Notes: a model not told the origin generated them from the letters alone. Shown: positions 1-8,995, counted from the first letter of the stretch. The stretch: DNA of 64,000 nucleotides from Azophilus sp965215035 (GCA_965215035.1 OZ244040.1:2418001-2482000); one strand, 5' to 3'. Numbers and translations are program-made.

Positions 1-173
1 ATAACCTGGAGGCAACACAGAAGGGCTTGGAGATGGGCGTATTTCATAGTTGGCCGCTGACGGATCAGGAACTCATGATTCGCGGCTTTCATCGTCAGAT
101 TTACGACCATGTGGCCCGGTACAGGGAGGAGCGTGGCGAGGCCGGTGCGGCAACACGACCCGAGCGGCGCTGA
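1..173 (+). CDS. Rieske non-heme iron oxygenase alpha subunit, C-terminal end (partial)
   Basis: An open frame runs in from the left edge and stops at a TGA ending at 173, giving about 56 residues. Its start (NLEATQKGLEMG) and layout match the C-terminus of the full-length Rieske oxygenase that follows (there LGTLEATQRGLESR), including the conserved helix and the closing charged tail. It is therefore the tail of a second, tandem oxygenase alpha subunit. The Rieske and iron-binding parts lie outside the window, so substrate and intactness cannot be judged. The 56-bp gap to the next gene suggests co-transcription. The assignment rests on similarity to its neighbour only. Confidence 0.75.
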   Translation, partial: NLEATQKGLEMGVFHSWPLTDQELMIRGFHRQIYDHVARYREERGEAGAATRPERR

Positions 174-229
174 TTGGAACGGCAGGTCCGTACCGAGCCA
201 ACGACGCAATCGGAGGTAGTTTCTGAAGC

Positions 230-1519
230 ATGGGTGAACAGCGCGGGAAACCACGGCAGAACCGGATTGTCGCCGGGGGCGGTGCCTACGACCAACGGCA
301 TTACGAAGATCATCCCGAACTTGGCACCGGCCTCATAAGCTACGAGCACGTCATTTCGCCCCGCAGCTTTGAGTATGAACGCGAAGCCCTGTTTCGGCGC
401 TCCTGGATCAATGTTGGTCACGAAGTGCGCCTGCCGAAGGTCGGCAGCTATTTCACACGGGAACTGGAGGTGCTGCGTACCTCGATCATCGTCGTTCGGG
501 GAAAAGACGCGAAAATCCGTGCTTTTCACAACGTCTGTCCGCACCGGGGCAACAAGCTGGTTTGGGAGGACCACCCGGCGCGGGAAACCTCGGGCAGGGT
601 CATGGCGTTCTTCTGCAAATACCACGGGCTTGGATATGGGCTGGATGGCGGGATGGAGGTGCTGCGGGACCCGGGCAACTGGTTTGGATCCCAGGGCTGC
701 GACCTGCACTTGGTGGAGGTGCCGCTCGAATTGTGGAACGGCTTCGTTTTTGTGAACTTCAGGCCTGGTGGCCCGGGGGAGTCCCTGCGCGATTACATGG
801 GAGAGCACATCTGGTCAGCGCTCGACGACGTCCCGGTCGATCTCTATACCGAACATGTCCGTGGACAGGGTGAAATCGACAGCAACTGGAAGATCCTGCA
901 CGACGCGTTTTCCGAGGCGTGGCACGGCTCTGTGCTGCACAGACAGGCGATGGTGACCATGCGCGATGTCACGTTCAGGGCACCGCCGTCCCGTTTCGAC
1001 GGGCCGCACCGCACCGCCATCAGTTGCGGTACCGTGCCCGAAGGCGCGTATACATTCGACATCGAGCGGATATCCCGTGCTTCCGTGACCGGCAGCCAGA
1101 TACCACCGGCCCATGCGATTGGGCCTCCCGGGGCAGCATTCGGGCCCGGTCGGGAGGACTGGGTGGCGGTGACCTTCACGGTCTTTCCCAACTTCCAGTT
1201 GCAGGTCTACGCTCCGGGCTGGATCAATACCTACAATTACTGGCCGCTGGCCCATAATCGCATGCGGTTCGAGATCAACCAGTATTTCCAGCCGGCACGG
1301 AACTTTTCGGAACTGTTCGCGCGCAAGACCGGCATTGCCATGGTGCTGGACAATGTATTGCAGGATCTGGGCACCCTCGAGGCGACGCAGCGGGGCCTGG
1401 AATCCCGCGTTTACGATGCGTATCCGTTGATCGACGAGGAGCACAATATCCGGCATTTTCACAAGATGGTCGATGAGCGCATCAGGGCGTATCGGCGGAA
1501 ACTCGGGGAGGATGCATGA
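230..1519 (+). CDS. Aromatic-ring-hydroxylating dioxygenase-type Rieske [2Fe-2S] oxygenase, alpha subunit
   Basis: This 429-residue protein is the catalytic subunit of a Rieske non-heme iron oxygenase, which hydroxylates or demethylates its substrate with O2 and electrons from a ferredoxin. The Rieske cluster ligands are visible as C103-P-H105 and C129-K-Y-H132; the spacer between the pairs is a few residues longer than the usual 15-17. The mononuclear iron site is in NWKILHDAFSEAWHGSVLH (about 219-237), matching the family N-x-x-E-x-W/Y-H-x4-H pattern. The ATG at 230 is preceded by GGAGG (about 213). A [2Fe-2S] ferredoxin follows 38 bp downstream and is the obvious electron donor. No beta subunit or reductase gene is nearby, so reduction must come from elsewhere. 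Substrate is unknown. Confidence 0.92.
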   Translation: MGEQRGKPRQNRIVAGGGAYDQRHYEDHPELGTGLISYEHVISPRSFEYEREALFRRSWINVGHEVRLPKVGSYFTRELEVLRTSIIVVRGKDAKIRAFHNVCPHRGNKLVWEDHPARETSGRVMAFFCKYHGLGYGLDGGMEVLRDPGNWFGSQGCDLHLVEVPLELWNGFVFVNFRPGGPGESLRDYMGEHIWSALDDVPVDLYTEHVRGQGEIDSNWKILHDAFSEAWHGSVLHRQAMVTMRDVTFRAPPSRFDGPHRTAISCGTVPEGAYTFDIERISRASVTGSQIPPAHAIGPPGAAFGPGREDWVAVTFTVFPNFQLQVYAPGWINTYNYWPLAHNRMRFEINQYFQPARNFSELFARKTGIAMVLDNVLQDLGTLEATQRGLESRVYDAYPLIDEEHNIRHFHKMVDERIRAYRRKLGEDA

Positions 1520-1557
1520 GTGCGCAAACAAGGTGGCCAGGGTAAAGGGCGCATGCC

Positions 1558-1881
1558 ATGGCCTGCGTGAAGTTCATCGAATTCAATGGTACCGAGCATG
1601 GGGTTCGGGTCGAAGCGGGAATATCGCTAATGGAGGCGGCTCGCACGAACAACGTGCCGGGGATTCTCGCCGACTGTGGGGGTGCCTGCGCCTGTGCCAC
1701 CTGCCACGTCATGGTCGAGCCGGAGTGGCTGCCGCTGCTTCCGGAGATCTCTGCGGAAGAAGACTCGATGCTGGAGTTCGGCCTAGAAGAGCGAACGGCG
1801 ACAAGTCGGCTGTCCTGCCAGATTCCGGTCACCGATGCGTTGGATGGAATCGTCGTGCGTTTGCCGGAGTCCCAGGTATGA
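1558..1881 (+). CDS. [2Fe-2S] ferredoxin (adrenodoxin-type)
   Basis: A 107-residue soluble electron carrier. The cluster ligands are seen as C40, C46 and C49 in CGGACACATCH (C-x5-C-x2-C) with the fourth at about C86 (SRLSCQIPV), the arrangement of adrenodoxin/putidaredoxin-like ferredoxins that serve P450s and Rieske oxygenases. An extra cysteine at 44 is present. It is 38 bp behind the Rieske oxygenase, and both a P450 and hydrolases follow on the same strand, so it could feed either enzyme. The ATG at 1558 gives the typical family length. No reductase is encoded in the window. Confidence 0.92.
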   Translation: MACVKFIEFNGTEHGVRVEAGISLMEAARTNNVPGILADCGGACACATCHVMVEPEWLPLLPEISAEEDSMLEFGLEERTATSRLSCQIPVTDALDGIVVRLPESQV

Positions 1882-2105
1882 GCCCACTGGCTGCCTGCGG
1901 TATGCCAGTGTTGGTAAGGATGCGCCGACTGGGGTGCGCGGACGCGTTGCTGCCCTCGGCAATATGCCCGGTATTGGCCGCGGGCCGCATCCTGGGTTGA
2001 CGTTCCGGGCGGGCGCTGAAGTGCGGGAAATGAATTGGAATAGACACCGGGCGCGGGGTCAGAAGGCATCCACCGGATGACTCGCGGCAAGGGGAGGAAA
2101 CCGCA

Positions 2106-3002
2106 ATGTCGGAAAATCAGGTGAAAACCGTATTGGAGCAGTTCGACGCGCTGCAATCCAGGTGGAACGAGGCAACGTCATTCGTTGCAATGCGACGCGA
2201 CCTCGACGCATTTTACGACACCCTTGCGCGGGATATCGGAGCCAAGGTCGATGCGGTGTCGTGCGCCGGCGTACCCTGTGAATCAATCGCCTTTGGCTCG
2301 GTCGAGCGCGACCTGGTCATTCTTTACCTGCATGGAGGAGGCTATGTGGTCTCCTCGCCGCAAACCCATCGGGACATAGCGGCACACCTGGCGAAGGCAA
2401 CCGGTGCCCGCGTATTAAGCGTCGGCTATCGGCTGGCCCCGGAACATGTGTTTCCGGCTGCGCTGGAGGACGCGGAGGCCGTTTATCGTGCGCTTGTGAA
2501 CGACCGCAATCCCGGGCGCATCGTTGTTGCGGGCGACTCGGCGGGCGGAGGCCTAGCGACGGCTCTACTGGTCAAACTGCGCGACGCGGGAGCGGCGTTG
2601 CCCGCCGGGGCGGCCCTGCTTTCCCCTTGGGCCGACCTCGCCTGTGCGGGTGAGAGTTACATCTCGAGAGCCGACCGCAGCCCGGTGGGCAACCGGGAGA
2701 TGGGCATTATGATGGGACAGATGTACCTCGGACCGGAGGGCGACCCCAGCCATCCGTACGCCTCACCCGTTCACGCCAGCCTGCGGGGGCTGCCGCCGCT
2801 GTTTATTCAGTGTTGCGAAAACGAAGTATTCCTGGACGATGCCCGGGCCATTGCGCGCAATGCCGAGCGGGCCGGCGTCCGGGCGGAACTGCACATTTGG
2901 CCCGGTATGTTTCACACATGGCAGATTTACGCCAGCGTGCTTGATGAGGCGCGCCGAGCCATCGATGATGTGGCGAAATTCGTGGCATCGGTCGTAGGCT
3001 GA
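2106..3002 (+). CDS. Alpha/beta hydrolase, hormone-sensitive-lipase (HSL)-type esterase
   Basis: A 298-residue esterase of the HSL (bacterial family IV) group. The oxyanion-hole motif HGGGYVVSS lies near residue 78 and the nucleophile elbow GDSAGGG near residue 146. Downstream, ENEVFLDDAR supplies the acid region and HIWPGMFHTW the catalytic histidine region near 265. The ATG has a strong Shine-Dalgarno (GGGGAGGAAA, 2092-2101). It probably cleaves an ester or lactone in the pathway served by the adjacent oxygenases. No signal peptide is seen, so it is cytoplasmic. The substrate cannot be read from the sequence. Confidence 0.9.
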   Translation: MSENQVKTVLEQFDALQSRWNEATSFVAMRRDLDAFYDTLARDIGAKVDAVSCAGVPCESIAFGSVERDLVILYLHGGGYVVSSPQTHRDIAAHLAKATGARVLSVGYRLAPEHVFPAALEDAEAVYRALVNDRNPGRIVVAGDSAGGGLATALLVKLRDAGAALPAGAALLSPWADLACAGESYISRADRSPVGNREMGIMMGQMYLGPEGDPSHPYASPVHASLRGLPPLFIQCCENEVFLDDARAIARNAERAGVRAELHIWPGMFHTWQIYASVLDEARRAIDDVAKFVASVVG

Positions 3003-3099
3003 TGGCTGTTCCCGGGAGGCGCGGCGCGGGTGCCGCAGACGGGGAAGCCGGCGTGCGGGCCCCAGGCTGACGCCACAACATCCAAGGGGAGATTAGCGG

Positions 3100-3975
3100 A
3101 TGCAAACCCGAACCATTACCTACCATAGCGACGGCGACATCGTGGTTGCCGACCTGCACCTGCCGGACGACTTCAGCGAAGACCGGAAATACCCGGTCAT
3201 CCTGCAATGCCAGGGGTTTACCGGCATCCGCATGATGATCCAGCCGGAATTCGCGCGCTACTTCGTGAATGCCGGTTTCCTGGCATTGGCGATCGACTAT
3301 CGAGGCTGGGGAGACAGCGGCGGCGAGCGAGGACGGCTCGCGCCCCTTGAACAGGTGGAGGACTGCCGCAACGGGTTTTCCTGGCTGGAGGCGCAACCCT
3401 ACGTGGATGCCGGTCGCATGGGGCAGTTCGGGGCCAGCTTCGGTGCCCTCATCACCCCCTATACGATGGCCCTGGACAGCCGGGTAAGGGCCGGGGTCGC
3501 AACCGGCGGTGTCGCCGACGGCTTCGAGGCCATCACCAATCACCGCACTCCGGAGCAGATGGCGGAGTGGATGGAAAAAATGACCGAAGCCCGGCGGCGG
3601 CGCGTGCTGACCAACGAGGTTGATCGCTGCCTAAATGTCATGGATGTCTTCATCGACCCCGACAGCCGTTCCTGGGAGCCGGAGATGTGGGAAGCGGTGC
3701 CGGCATGGCAGAACTGGTTTGGTTTCGATTCTCTGGCCAGGGTTGTCGACTTTCGGCCCATCGATGTGGCCCATCGGATCGAGCGGCCCATCGCCTATTT
3801 TCTCGCCGAGAACGACATCGTCGCCAACACGGACAGTTTCCGCGAACTGTACGAGGCCACTCGGGAACCGAAGAAGCTCTATACCTACGATTGCGGTCAC
3901 TACGATTGGTATGCCGGCGAGTGGCTAGAGGTGACCATGAACGACGCCTGCGCCTTTTTTCTGGAACATATGTAG
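3100..3975 (+). CDS. Alpha/beta hydrolase (S15/DLH-like)
   Basis: A 291-residue alpha/beta hydrolase unrelated in motif to its HSL-type neighbour. The oxyanion-side loop reads YRGWGDSGGERG (about 67-78), the nucleophile elbow GASFGAL (about 110-116), an acid lies in FLAENDIV (about 242) and a histidine in CGHYDWY (about 266). This order resembles the X-Pro dipeptidyl-peptidase/dienelactone-hydrolase branch. The ATG at 3100 follows AGGGGAG. It lies 97 bp behind the HSL esterase in the same direction, so both hydrolases probably work in the same catabolic route. Substrate is unknown. Confidence 0.85.
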   Translation: MQTRTITYHSDGDIVVADLHLPDDFSEDRKYPVILQCQGFTGIRMMIQPEFARYFVNAGFLALAIDYRGWGDSGGERGRLAPLEQVEDCRNGFSWLEAQPYVDAGRMGQFGASFGALITPYTMALDSRVRAGVATGGVADGFEAITNHRTPEQMAEWMEKMTEARRRRVLTNEVDRCLNVMDVFIDPDSRSWEPEMWEAVPAWQNWFGFDSLARVVDFRPIDVAHRIERPIAYFLAENDIVANTDSFRELYEATREPKKLYTYDCGHYDWYAGEWLEVTMNDACAFFLEHM

Positions 3976-4196
3976 TCGGGGTTGCTGCCTACTGTTCGTT
4001 GCCCATGACCTTTCGCATGCTGTGCAAGCCGTGCCTAATCGGCTTGCGGCCGAACGAAGGTGACCCAAGCAACAGCCACTCATCGTAATCCATTGCAGAT
4101 CTTGGCTAGACACCTGTTGTCTCAACGATTGCATGTCTTGAATCGGGGTGTCAACATGATCAAGTTTGCGGAACAGCCGATGTGGTTGGAGTGGTC

Positions 4197-5420
4197 ATGA
4201 CCATTGCGGACAGCTTTCAGCCTGTGGGTGCGCCGTTCGATGAGGTTTACTCCCTGTATCGACAGGCGCGCGCCGAGGAACCGGTCTTTTTTTCGAGGGA
4301 ACTCGGCTGTTGGGTGGTTACGCGCTACGACGACATCATGGACATGCTCCGGGACCCGGCCTTTACCAACGAAGGTACCCTAAGCGGCTTCAACTACGAA
4401 CCCGAGACCGAGGCGATCCTATCGACCGGCATTAACTGGAATACCACCTCTCACATCAATGGCGTGGAAGGTGATGAGCACCGGCGTTTCAAGCATGTTC
4501 TGGCACCCATACTGTCGCCCGTACGGCTACGTGCCCAGGAGTCGGCGGTACGCGCCATCGCGGTGGAACTGATCGAGGCATTCAAAGACCGGGGGCATTG
4601 CGAGTTCATGGCGGAGTTCGCCTATCTGCTGCCCATATTGACCATGTTTCAGTTCATCGGCTTCAACAGGCGGGAAGACGACCTTGAGCAACTGGCGAAG
4701 TGGAGCGGCAGTACGTTCGCCATCTGGCTGACGCCCATGGCACCTGCGGAGCAGAAGGAGTGTGCGCTGCAGGCGGTGGAGTACCAGCGCTACATCCGCG
4801 ACAAGCTGAACGATCGCCGACGCAACCCGAGGGACGACCTGATCACCGAAATGGTTCAGGCGATGGACCATGGAGAGATCGACCTGAACGAGGACGAGTT
4901 GATTCTCATGTACATCTTCACGTTTATCGGCGCCGGCCACGAAACGACCATGGCGCAGTTGGGAAACACGATGTACCAGTTGTTGCTGGAGCCTGGACGT
5001 TGGCAGTCGTTGCTGGACAACCCGCGGATGGTGGCCGACGTGGTGGAGGAGACCATCCGCTACGACGCCTCGGTTGTGGCCTGGTACCGCCGTGTCGCCG
5101 AAGATACCGAGTTTCGCGGCTTTCCCATGAAGAGGGGAGAGTTCGTCGTCATGATGTTCGGTTCGGGCAACCATGACGAGCGCAAGTTCGAGCAACCCGG
5201 AACCTACTGTCCGGTCAGGCCGAATCGAGAACGGCCGCTGACTTTCAGCCGAGGGCGGCACTTCTGCCTTGGCGCACCCTTGGCCAGGCTGGAGGTGCGG
5301 GTTGCCCTGGAGGAGTTCGCGGCGCGCCTACCCGGCATTCGCCTCGCTCCGGGGCAGCCCATCGATATGGCGCCCTCTGTGGCAACACGGGCGATCAAGC
5401 GGCTCGAACTGCAATGGTGA
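4197..5420 (+). CDS. Cytochrome P450 (bacterial class I)
   Basis: A 407-residue soluble P450 monooxygenase. The oxygen-activating I-helix motif GAGHETT, the K-helix ExxR (EETIRYDA) and the haem-binding FSRGRHFCLGAPLARLE are all intact. The frame opens with a GTG at 4182, but the ATG at 4197 is preferred because GGAG (4188-4191) sits 5 nt before it and the translated product then starts at the usual point. It is last in a rightward run of oxygenase, ferredoxin and two hydrolases; the 220-bp gap upstream allows its own promoter. The closest candidate electron donors are the two ferredoxins of this cluster. Confidence 0.95.
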   Translation: MTIADSFQPVGAPFDEVYSLYRQARAEEPVFFSRELGCWVVTRYDDIMDMLRDPAFTNEGTLSGFNYEPETEAILSTGINWNTTSHINGVEGDEHRRFKHVLAPILSPVRLRAQESAVRAIAVELIEAFKDRGHCEFMAEFAYLLPILTMFQFIGFNRREDDLEQLAKWSGSTFAIWLTPMAPAEQKECALQAVEYQRYIRDKLNDRRRNPRDDLITEMVQAMDHGEIDLNEDELILMYIFTFIGAGHETTMAQLGNTMYQLLLEPGRWQSLLDNPRMVADVVEETIRYDASVVAWYRRVAEDTEFRGFPMKRGEFVVMMFGSGNHDERKFEQPGTYCPVRPNRERPLTFSRGRHFCLGAPLARLEVRVALEEFAARLPGIRLAPGQPIDMAPSVATRAIKRLELQW

Positions 5421-5602
5421 AATGGTGAGCAGCGCGGCAGCCGGAATTCCCGCTTGGGTCTCCGGCTTCGAAGCCACCCGGCTTTCCCGGATTGCACTGA
5501 CACCCTAGTCGGGGAACGTCCGTTCGAACCGCCCTGGTACTTGAACATCCGCATGTTTCCGGCTCGGCCCGCCATGCGCGAGTTCGGCCTGCAACGTACT
5601 TG

Positions 5603-5875
5603 TCAGGGCAGCCTGATCTCGCATGCATCCGTAACGGGAACGCTCTGGCATGCGAGGATCAGCCCGTTGTCGAGATCCTCCTCCGACAGCGCTTCGTTTC
5701 TGCGCATGGCAACCTGCCCTTCGTGGAGGCTGCAGACACAGGTTCCGCATTTGCCTTGCACGCAATTGGTATTGATGAAGACGTTTGCGCGACGTGCGGT
5801 CTGGAGAATGGTTTCGCCCTCGTGGTGTGCTGCCCGACGGACACTGAAACCATGCCGGAAAACGACTGTCCACAT
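5603..5875 (-). CDS. [2Fe-2S] ferredoxin (plant-type)
   Basis: A 90-residue ferredoxin on the opposite strand to its neighbours. Cluster ligands are C38, C43 and C46 in NCVQGKCGTCVC (C-x4-C-x2-C) and about C76 (LACQSVPV), the plant/oxygenase-reductase type, different from the adrenodoxin-type ferredoxin at 1558. A free-standing protein of this kind usually donates electrons to a Rieske oxygenase or P450. It is convergent with the P450 at 4197 and divergent from the small gene at 6040. Start chosen at the ATG giving the usual family length. Confidence 0.88.
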   Translation of the reverse strand: MWTVVFRHGFSVRRAAHHEGETILQTARRANVFINTNCVQGKCGTCVCSLHEGQVAMRRNEALSEEDLDNGLILACQSVPVTDACEIRLP

Positions 5876-6039
5876 TTACTACCGCTCCTGCGCCGCCTAC
5901 TATATAGGCATCTGATGAGTACTTCGACTCCTATCCTTGATTATGATTTGCCGGCTATTGGCCAGGCGCGCCGAAGCCGCTCCGGCTATGGCGATTGGCC
6001 TCGGTGCCCGGTGCGCATTCAAATTGGGGGCCGCCGGCG

Positions 6040-6369
6040 ATGAGCCTGCCGGAAGGCTTCTCGGAACTGGAGGCTTTTGTCGAGCAGTGGGATCTGCCCA
6101 ACTTCAATGCGCGGTACCGGGCGAGGCTGGAGTCTTCCCTGGACGAGCTTCGCGAGTTCTATGCCGCAATGCTCGAACGGGCTGAAGAGATCAAGTGCTA
6201 CCTGGACGGCAAGGCGTTCGGAGAGTATGGAGAGGAGGACCGGCGCCTGGCTCGCCTGATGTTCGCGGTGAGCGTGGTGGGCCCCGCCGTGGACATATAC
6301 CGGAGCCCGGTCGTTCCGGACAGCGGTGCCACGAGCTTCGAGTTGGTACTGGATAGGGAGTTGGATTGA
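6040..6369 (+). CDS. Small acidic protein of unknown function
   Basis: A 109-residue protein that I do not recognise. The frame extends upstream to 5995, but the ATG at 6040 is preferred because a GGGGG run (6026-6030) precedes it and the N-terminus MSLPEGFSELEAF is coding-like. It is acidic, predicted mostly helical in its first two thirds (LESSLDELREFYAAMLERAEEI is amphipathic, shown here only in outline), and ends in a strand-like stretch SFELVLDRELD. No signal peptide, membrane segment or cysteine pair is seen. It sits between a ferredoxin and a P450, so it may be an accessory protein of the oxygenase system; that is inference only. Confidence 0.55.
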   Translation: MSLPEGFSELEAFVEQWDLPNFNARYRARLESSLDELREFYAAMLERAEEIKCYLDGKAFGEYGEEDRRLARLMFAVSVVGPAVDIYRSPVVPDSGATSFELVLDRELD

Positions 6370-6408
6370 GCGCGGCCCCCCCGAAGGCGGCCTTCCGCGT
6401 AAACGCCG

Positions 6409-7674
6409 TTACATCGTGCGCCGTTCGAAGGTGACGGGTAGCGAGCGCGGGCCGCGGAACACGAAGGTGCCCCAGATGTCCAGATCTTCCTCCGGGACGT
6501 TCAAGCGAAGTTCGTCCAGGCGGTTGACGATCTCACGGAACGCACACTTCATTTCCATGCGCGCCAGCATGGCCCCGAGGCAGCGGTGCACGCCGGAGCC
6601 GAAGGCCAGGTGCCGGCCCATGTTCGTGCGTTCGAGGTCGAAGTCGTCCGCATCTTCGAAGGCATCGGCATCGCGGTTTGCCGACGCCCAGCACAGATAG
6701 ATAAAACCACCCTTGGGAATTTTCACGCCGCCGATTTCACAGTCTTCCAGAGCGACCCTGGGTAACTGCGGAACCGGAGGCTGGATGCGCAGCGTTTCCT
6801 CGACAAAGCGCTGCAACGCCCGTTCCTGATCCCCCGCGGACCGGAGCTTGAGCATCAGGTCGGGGTTTAGGGCGAGAATCAGGCTGCCCCAGGAAATCCC
6901 GTTCCTAGTGGTCTCGTTGCCGGCCGCGAGCAGGGCAACACCGCAGGAAAGCAATTCCGTCTGGCTGAGAGTGGGGTTCTCGTCGTCGTCGATTTGCGCA
7001 TGCACCAGGTCGGAGAGCATGTCGTTCCGCCGATTCTGGCGGCGCTCCTCGAACTGCGTGTGCAGGAACCGGTGCATCTCCATCATGTCCCGCGCGTACC
7101 GGTAGGCTTCCTGTTTCGAGATGCCCCGGCCGAGGGGCGCAACGGAGGCGTCCGACCAGCGCTCGACATCGTCGCGGCGCGTCCGCGGCACACCGAGCAG
7201 GTCGGAGATGACGTAGATTGCGATGGGAATCGAGTACTCCCTGACGATATCCGCCTCGCCCCGGTCGATGAAGGTATCCATCGCCGTGTGCGCGATGCTG
7301 GCGATATCCTCTTCCATCGCCGAGACACGGTGTGCGCCGAACGCCTGGTTGACTAGGCCACGGCGGCGCGCGTGCAGGGGTGGGTCGACGTTGAAGTTGT
7401 CTCCCGTCCGGTGCGGCCCGAAGCCCTCGCGGCGCATCATCTCGTCGATTTCGTCCTGCCAAGGCGCACGGCCGACGGTATCGAGGCCGAGGCCGTTGGA
7501 CAGCACGTCGGTCATTCGGGCGGCCTGTTTGACGTCGTCGTAACGCGTCACCAGCCAGGCACCCGCGCGCTCGTCGAAGTGGACCGGCGCCTCCCTGCGC
7601 ATGCGCTCGTAATACTCGAACGGCATGCGGACGACATCGCGGTCGGTGAGCGAGAACTCGGCGAGTGTTTTCAT
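6409..7674 (-). CDS. Cytochrome P450 (bacterial class I)
   Basis: A 421-residue P450 with intact I-helix AAGNETT (a GNETT variant of the AGxxT motif), K-helix EETLR and the haem loop FGSGVHRCLGAMLARME. The asparagine before the ETT is common in the CYP family branch acting on steroids and terpenoids, but substrate cannot be assigned. It is convergent with the small gene at 6040 and divergent from a TetR gene at 7790. A palindrome at 7705-7726 in that intergenic region may be the operator, so this gene is probably under control of the neighbouring repressor. Confidence 0.95.
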   Translation of the reverse strand: MKTLAEFSLTDRDVVRMPFEYYERMRREAPVHFDERAGAWLVTRYDDVKQAARMTDVLSNGLGLDTVGRAPWQDEIDEMMRREGFGPHRTGDNFNVDPPLHARRRGLVNQAFGAHRVSAMEEDIASIAHTAMDTFIDRGEADIVREYSIPIAIYVISDLLGVPRTRRDDVERWSDASVAPLGRGISKQEAYRYARDMMEMHRFLHTQFEERRQNRRNDMLSDLVHAQIDDDENPTLSQTELLSCGVALLAAGNETTRNGISWGSLILALNPDLMLKLRSAGDQERALQRFVEETLRIQPPVPQLPRVALEDCEIGGVKIPKGGFIYLCWASANRDADAFEDADDFDLERTNMGRHLAFGSGVHRCLGAMLARMEMKCAFREIVNRLDELRLNVPEEDLDIWGTFVFRGPRSLPVTFERRTM

Positions 7675-7704
7675 GATGTTTTCCCTAGACAGGAGGCGGT
7701 ATGG

Positions 7705-7726
7705 TGTTTACGCGGAACAGCGTACA
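7705..7726. promoter_or_regulatory. Candidate TetR operator between P450 and regulator
   Basis: An imperfect inverted repeat, TGTTTACGC (7705-7713) facing GCGTACA (7720-7726), sits in the 115-bp divergent intergenic region between the P450 start (7674) and the TetR gene (7790). Position and symmetry fit an autoregulatory TetR operator. No binding data are available. Confidence 0.4.
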
Positions 7727-7789
7727 TTTATTAGACAAGCGGTGTAAAATTCAACTCGTTTCACAACCGGCGGAAAGAGCAGTGCGACG

Positions 7790-8386
7790 ATGGCCCACCA
7801 GCGTTCCTCACTAAGAACCCAGCAGCGCGAGTTCACCCGCAGCCGCTTTATCGATGCGGGCCTGGAAGTTTTCTCGGAGGTCGGCTTCCACAACGCGACT
7901 ATCGATATGATTACCGAGCGTGCGGGGGCGAACCGGTCGACCTTCTACCTGCATTTCAAGGACAAGACCAGCCTCATGCTGGCGGCACACGAACGGTTCG
8001 CGCCGGAGCGCAAGGCAACCCTGGGCATGATCAACGCGATGCAAGATCCCGATTTCGAGGAGTTCCGTGCCTGGATGGAGCGCCTCGCCCGGGACTGGGA
8101 GGAGGACAGCCGGCTTTATGAAGCGGTCATGCAGGCGCAACTGACCGAACCCAGTGTCACCAAGAAGAACTACGAGGTCGTCTGCGAGCAACTGCACGGC
8201 TACCTGTCCCGTTTCAAGGGCATTGAGCGCGACGATGCCGAGCGCAGGCTAATGATGTTCGTGATGCAGTTCGAAATGTACTTCTACACGACCATCTGCG
8301 AGAGCGCGGAGAAACCCTCGCCCCTGGCTCTGGATACGCTCGCCGAATTGGGCCTTTACGCCCTGTTCAACAAGACCGGGAAGTAA
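7790..8386 (+). CDS. TetR/AcrR family transcriptional regulator
   Basis: A 198-residue one-domain regulator. The helix-turn-helix is at residues about 16-62 (FIDAGLEVFSEVGFHNATID... then RSTFYLHFKDK), the classical TetR N-terminal DNA-binding domain with the conserved YxHFxxK. The remainder is an all-helical ligand-binding and dimerisation domain with no recognisable specificity. It is divergent from the P450 at 6409, and a VOC gene follows 160 bp downstream. It most likely represses the P450 and itself until a substrate-like ligand binds. Confidence 0.93.
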   Translation: MAHQRSSLRTQQREFTRSRFIDAGLEVFSEVGFHNATIDMITERAGANRSTFYLHFKDKTSLMLAAHERFAPERKATLGMINAMQDPDFEEFRAWMERLARDWEEDSRLYEAVMQAQLTEPSVTKKNYEVVCEQLHGYLSRFKGIERDDAERRLMMFVMQFEMYFYTTICESAEKPSPLALDTLAELGLYALFNKTGK

Positions 8387-8525
8387 TGGCCACACGGGCG
8401 CATCCTGGCACCGTGCGGGATTCTTGTTCGCCTGCGGCGGCATTCACCGCCATAGCGGGGCGCTGCCGGTACGCATGGAGATGAAAGTCGGGATCCAGGA
8501 AATCAACCGGCGATCGGGTAACTAT

Positions 8526-8541
8526 CAATAGGCGTCTATTG
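8526..8541. promoter_or_regulatory. Perfect palindrome directly before the VOC gene
   Basis: CAATAG (8526-8531) and CTATTG (8536-8541) form a perfect 6-bp inverted repeat around a 4-nt centre, ending 4 nt before the GTG start of the VOC gene. It overlaps the place where a ribosome-binding site should be, and no purine-rich Shine-Dalgarno is visible there. It could be an operator or a small translational hairpin. Confidence 0.35.
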
Positions 8542-8545
8542 TGCC

Positions 8546-8995
8546 GTGATTACGGGAATCTACCACGTCAACGTCAACTGCACCGACATCGAGCGGTCGA
8601 GGGCGTTCTATGAAATGCTGGGTTTCAGGGTAGTCGCCGAATTCCGCGAGAAGGACAATGCGAGTCTCGACCGGGGCCTAGGCGTGGCCTCTGTGCACAC
8701 GCATGCCTTGTTTCTGAAGGCGGGCAAGGGCAGGAATGCCACCCTGATCGATCTGGTGCAGTGGTTTGACCCCGTGAGCCCGCCAGCGCGGGAGAACCAT
8801 CTTGCCGCCCTGGGCGTGCCGCGCATCGCGTTGCGGGCAGAGAACCTGGCAGAGATCTACAAGAACCTGAAAGCCAAGGGCGTCCGGTTCGTCTCGGAAC
8901 CCCAGCAACTGGCGTTCCCGGAGTTTGGTACGGAACCCCTGTTCTGCGTCTGTCTGGATCCAGATGGCCTGATGATCGAGTTGGTCGAGGTCTGA
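8546..8995 (+). CDS. VOC (glyoxalase/bleomycin resistance/extradiol dioxygenase) superfamily protein
   Basis: A 149-residue single VOC-fold protein with two beta-alpha-beta-beta-beta modules. The first starts IYHVNVNCTDIERSRAFYEMLGF, giving the metal-ligand histidine in HVNV; the second ends FCVCLDPDGLMIELVEV, giving the terminal glutamate in IELVE. Known members are glyoxalases, isomerases, fosfomycin-type transferases and extradiol dioxygenases; this short form is not a canonical ring-cleavage enzyme. The start is GTG. It follows the TetR gene in the same direction, so it is probably part of that regulated unit. Confidence 0.85.
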   Translation: MITGIYHVNVNCTDIERSRAFYEMLGFRVVAEFREKDNASLDRGLGVASVHTHALFLKAGKGRNATLIDLVQWFDPVSPPARENHLAALGVPRIALRAENLAEIYKNLKAKGVRFVSEPQQLAFPEFGTEPLFCVCLDPDGLMIELVEV

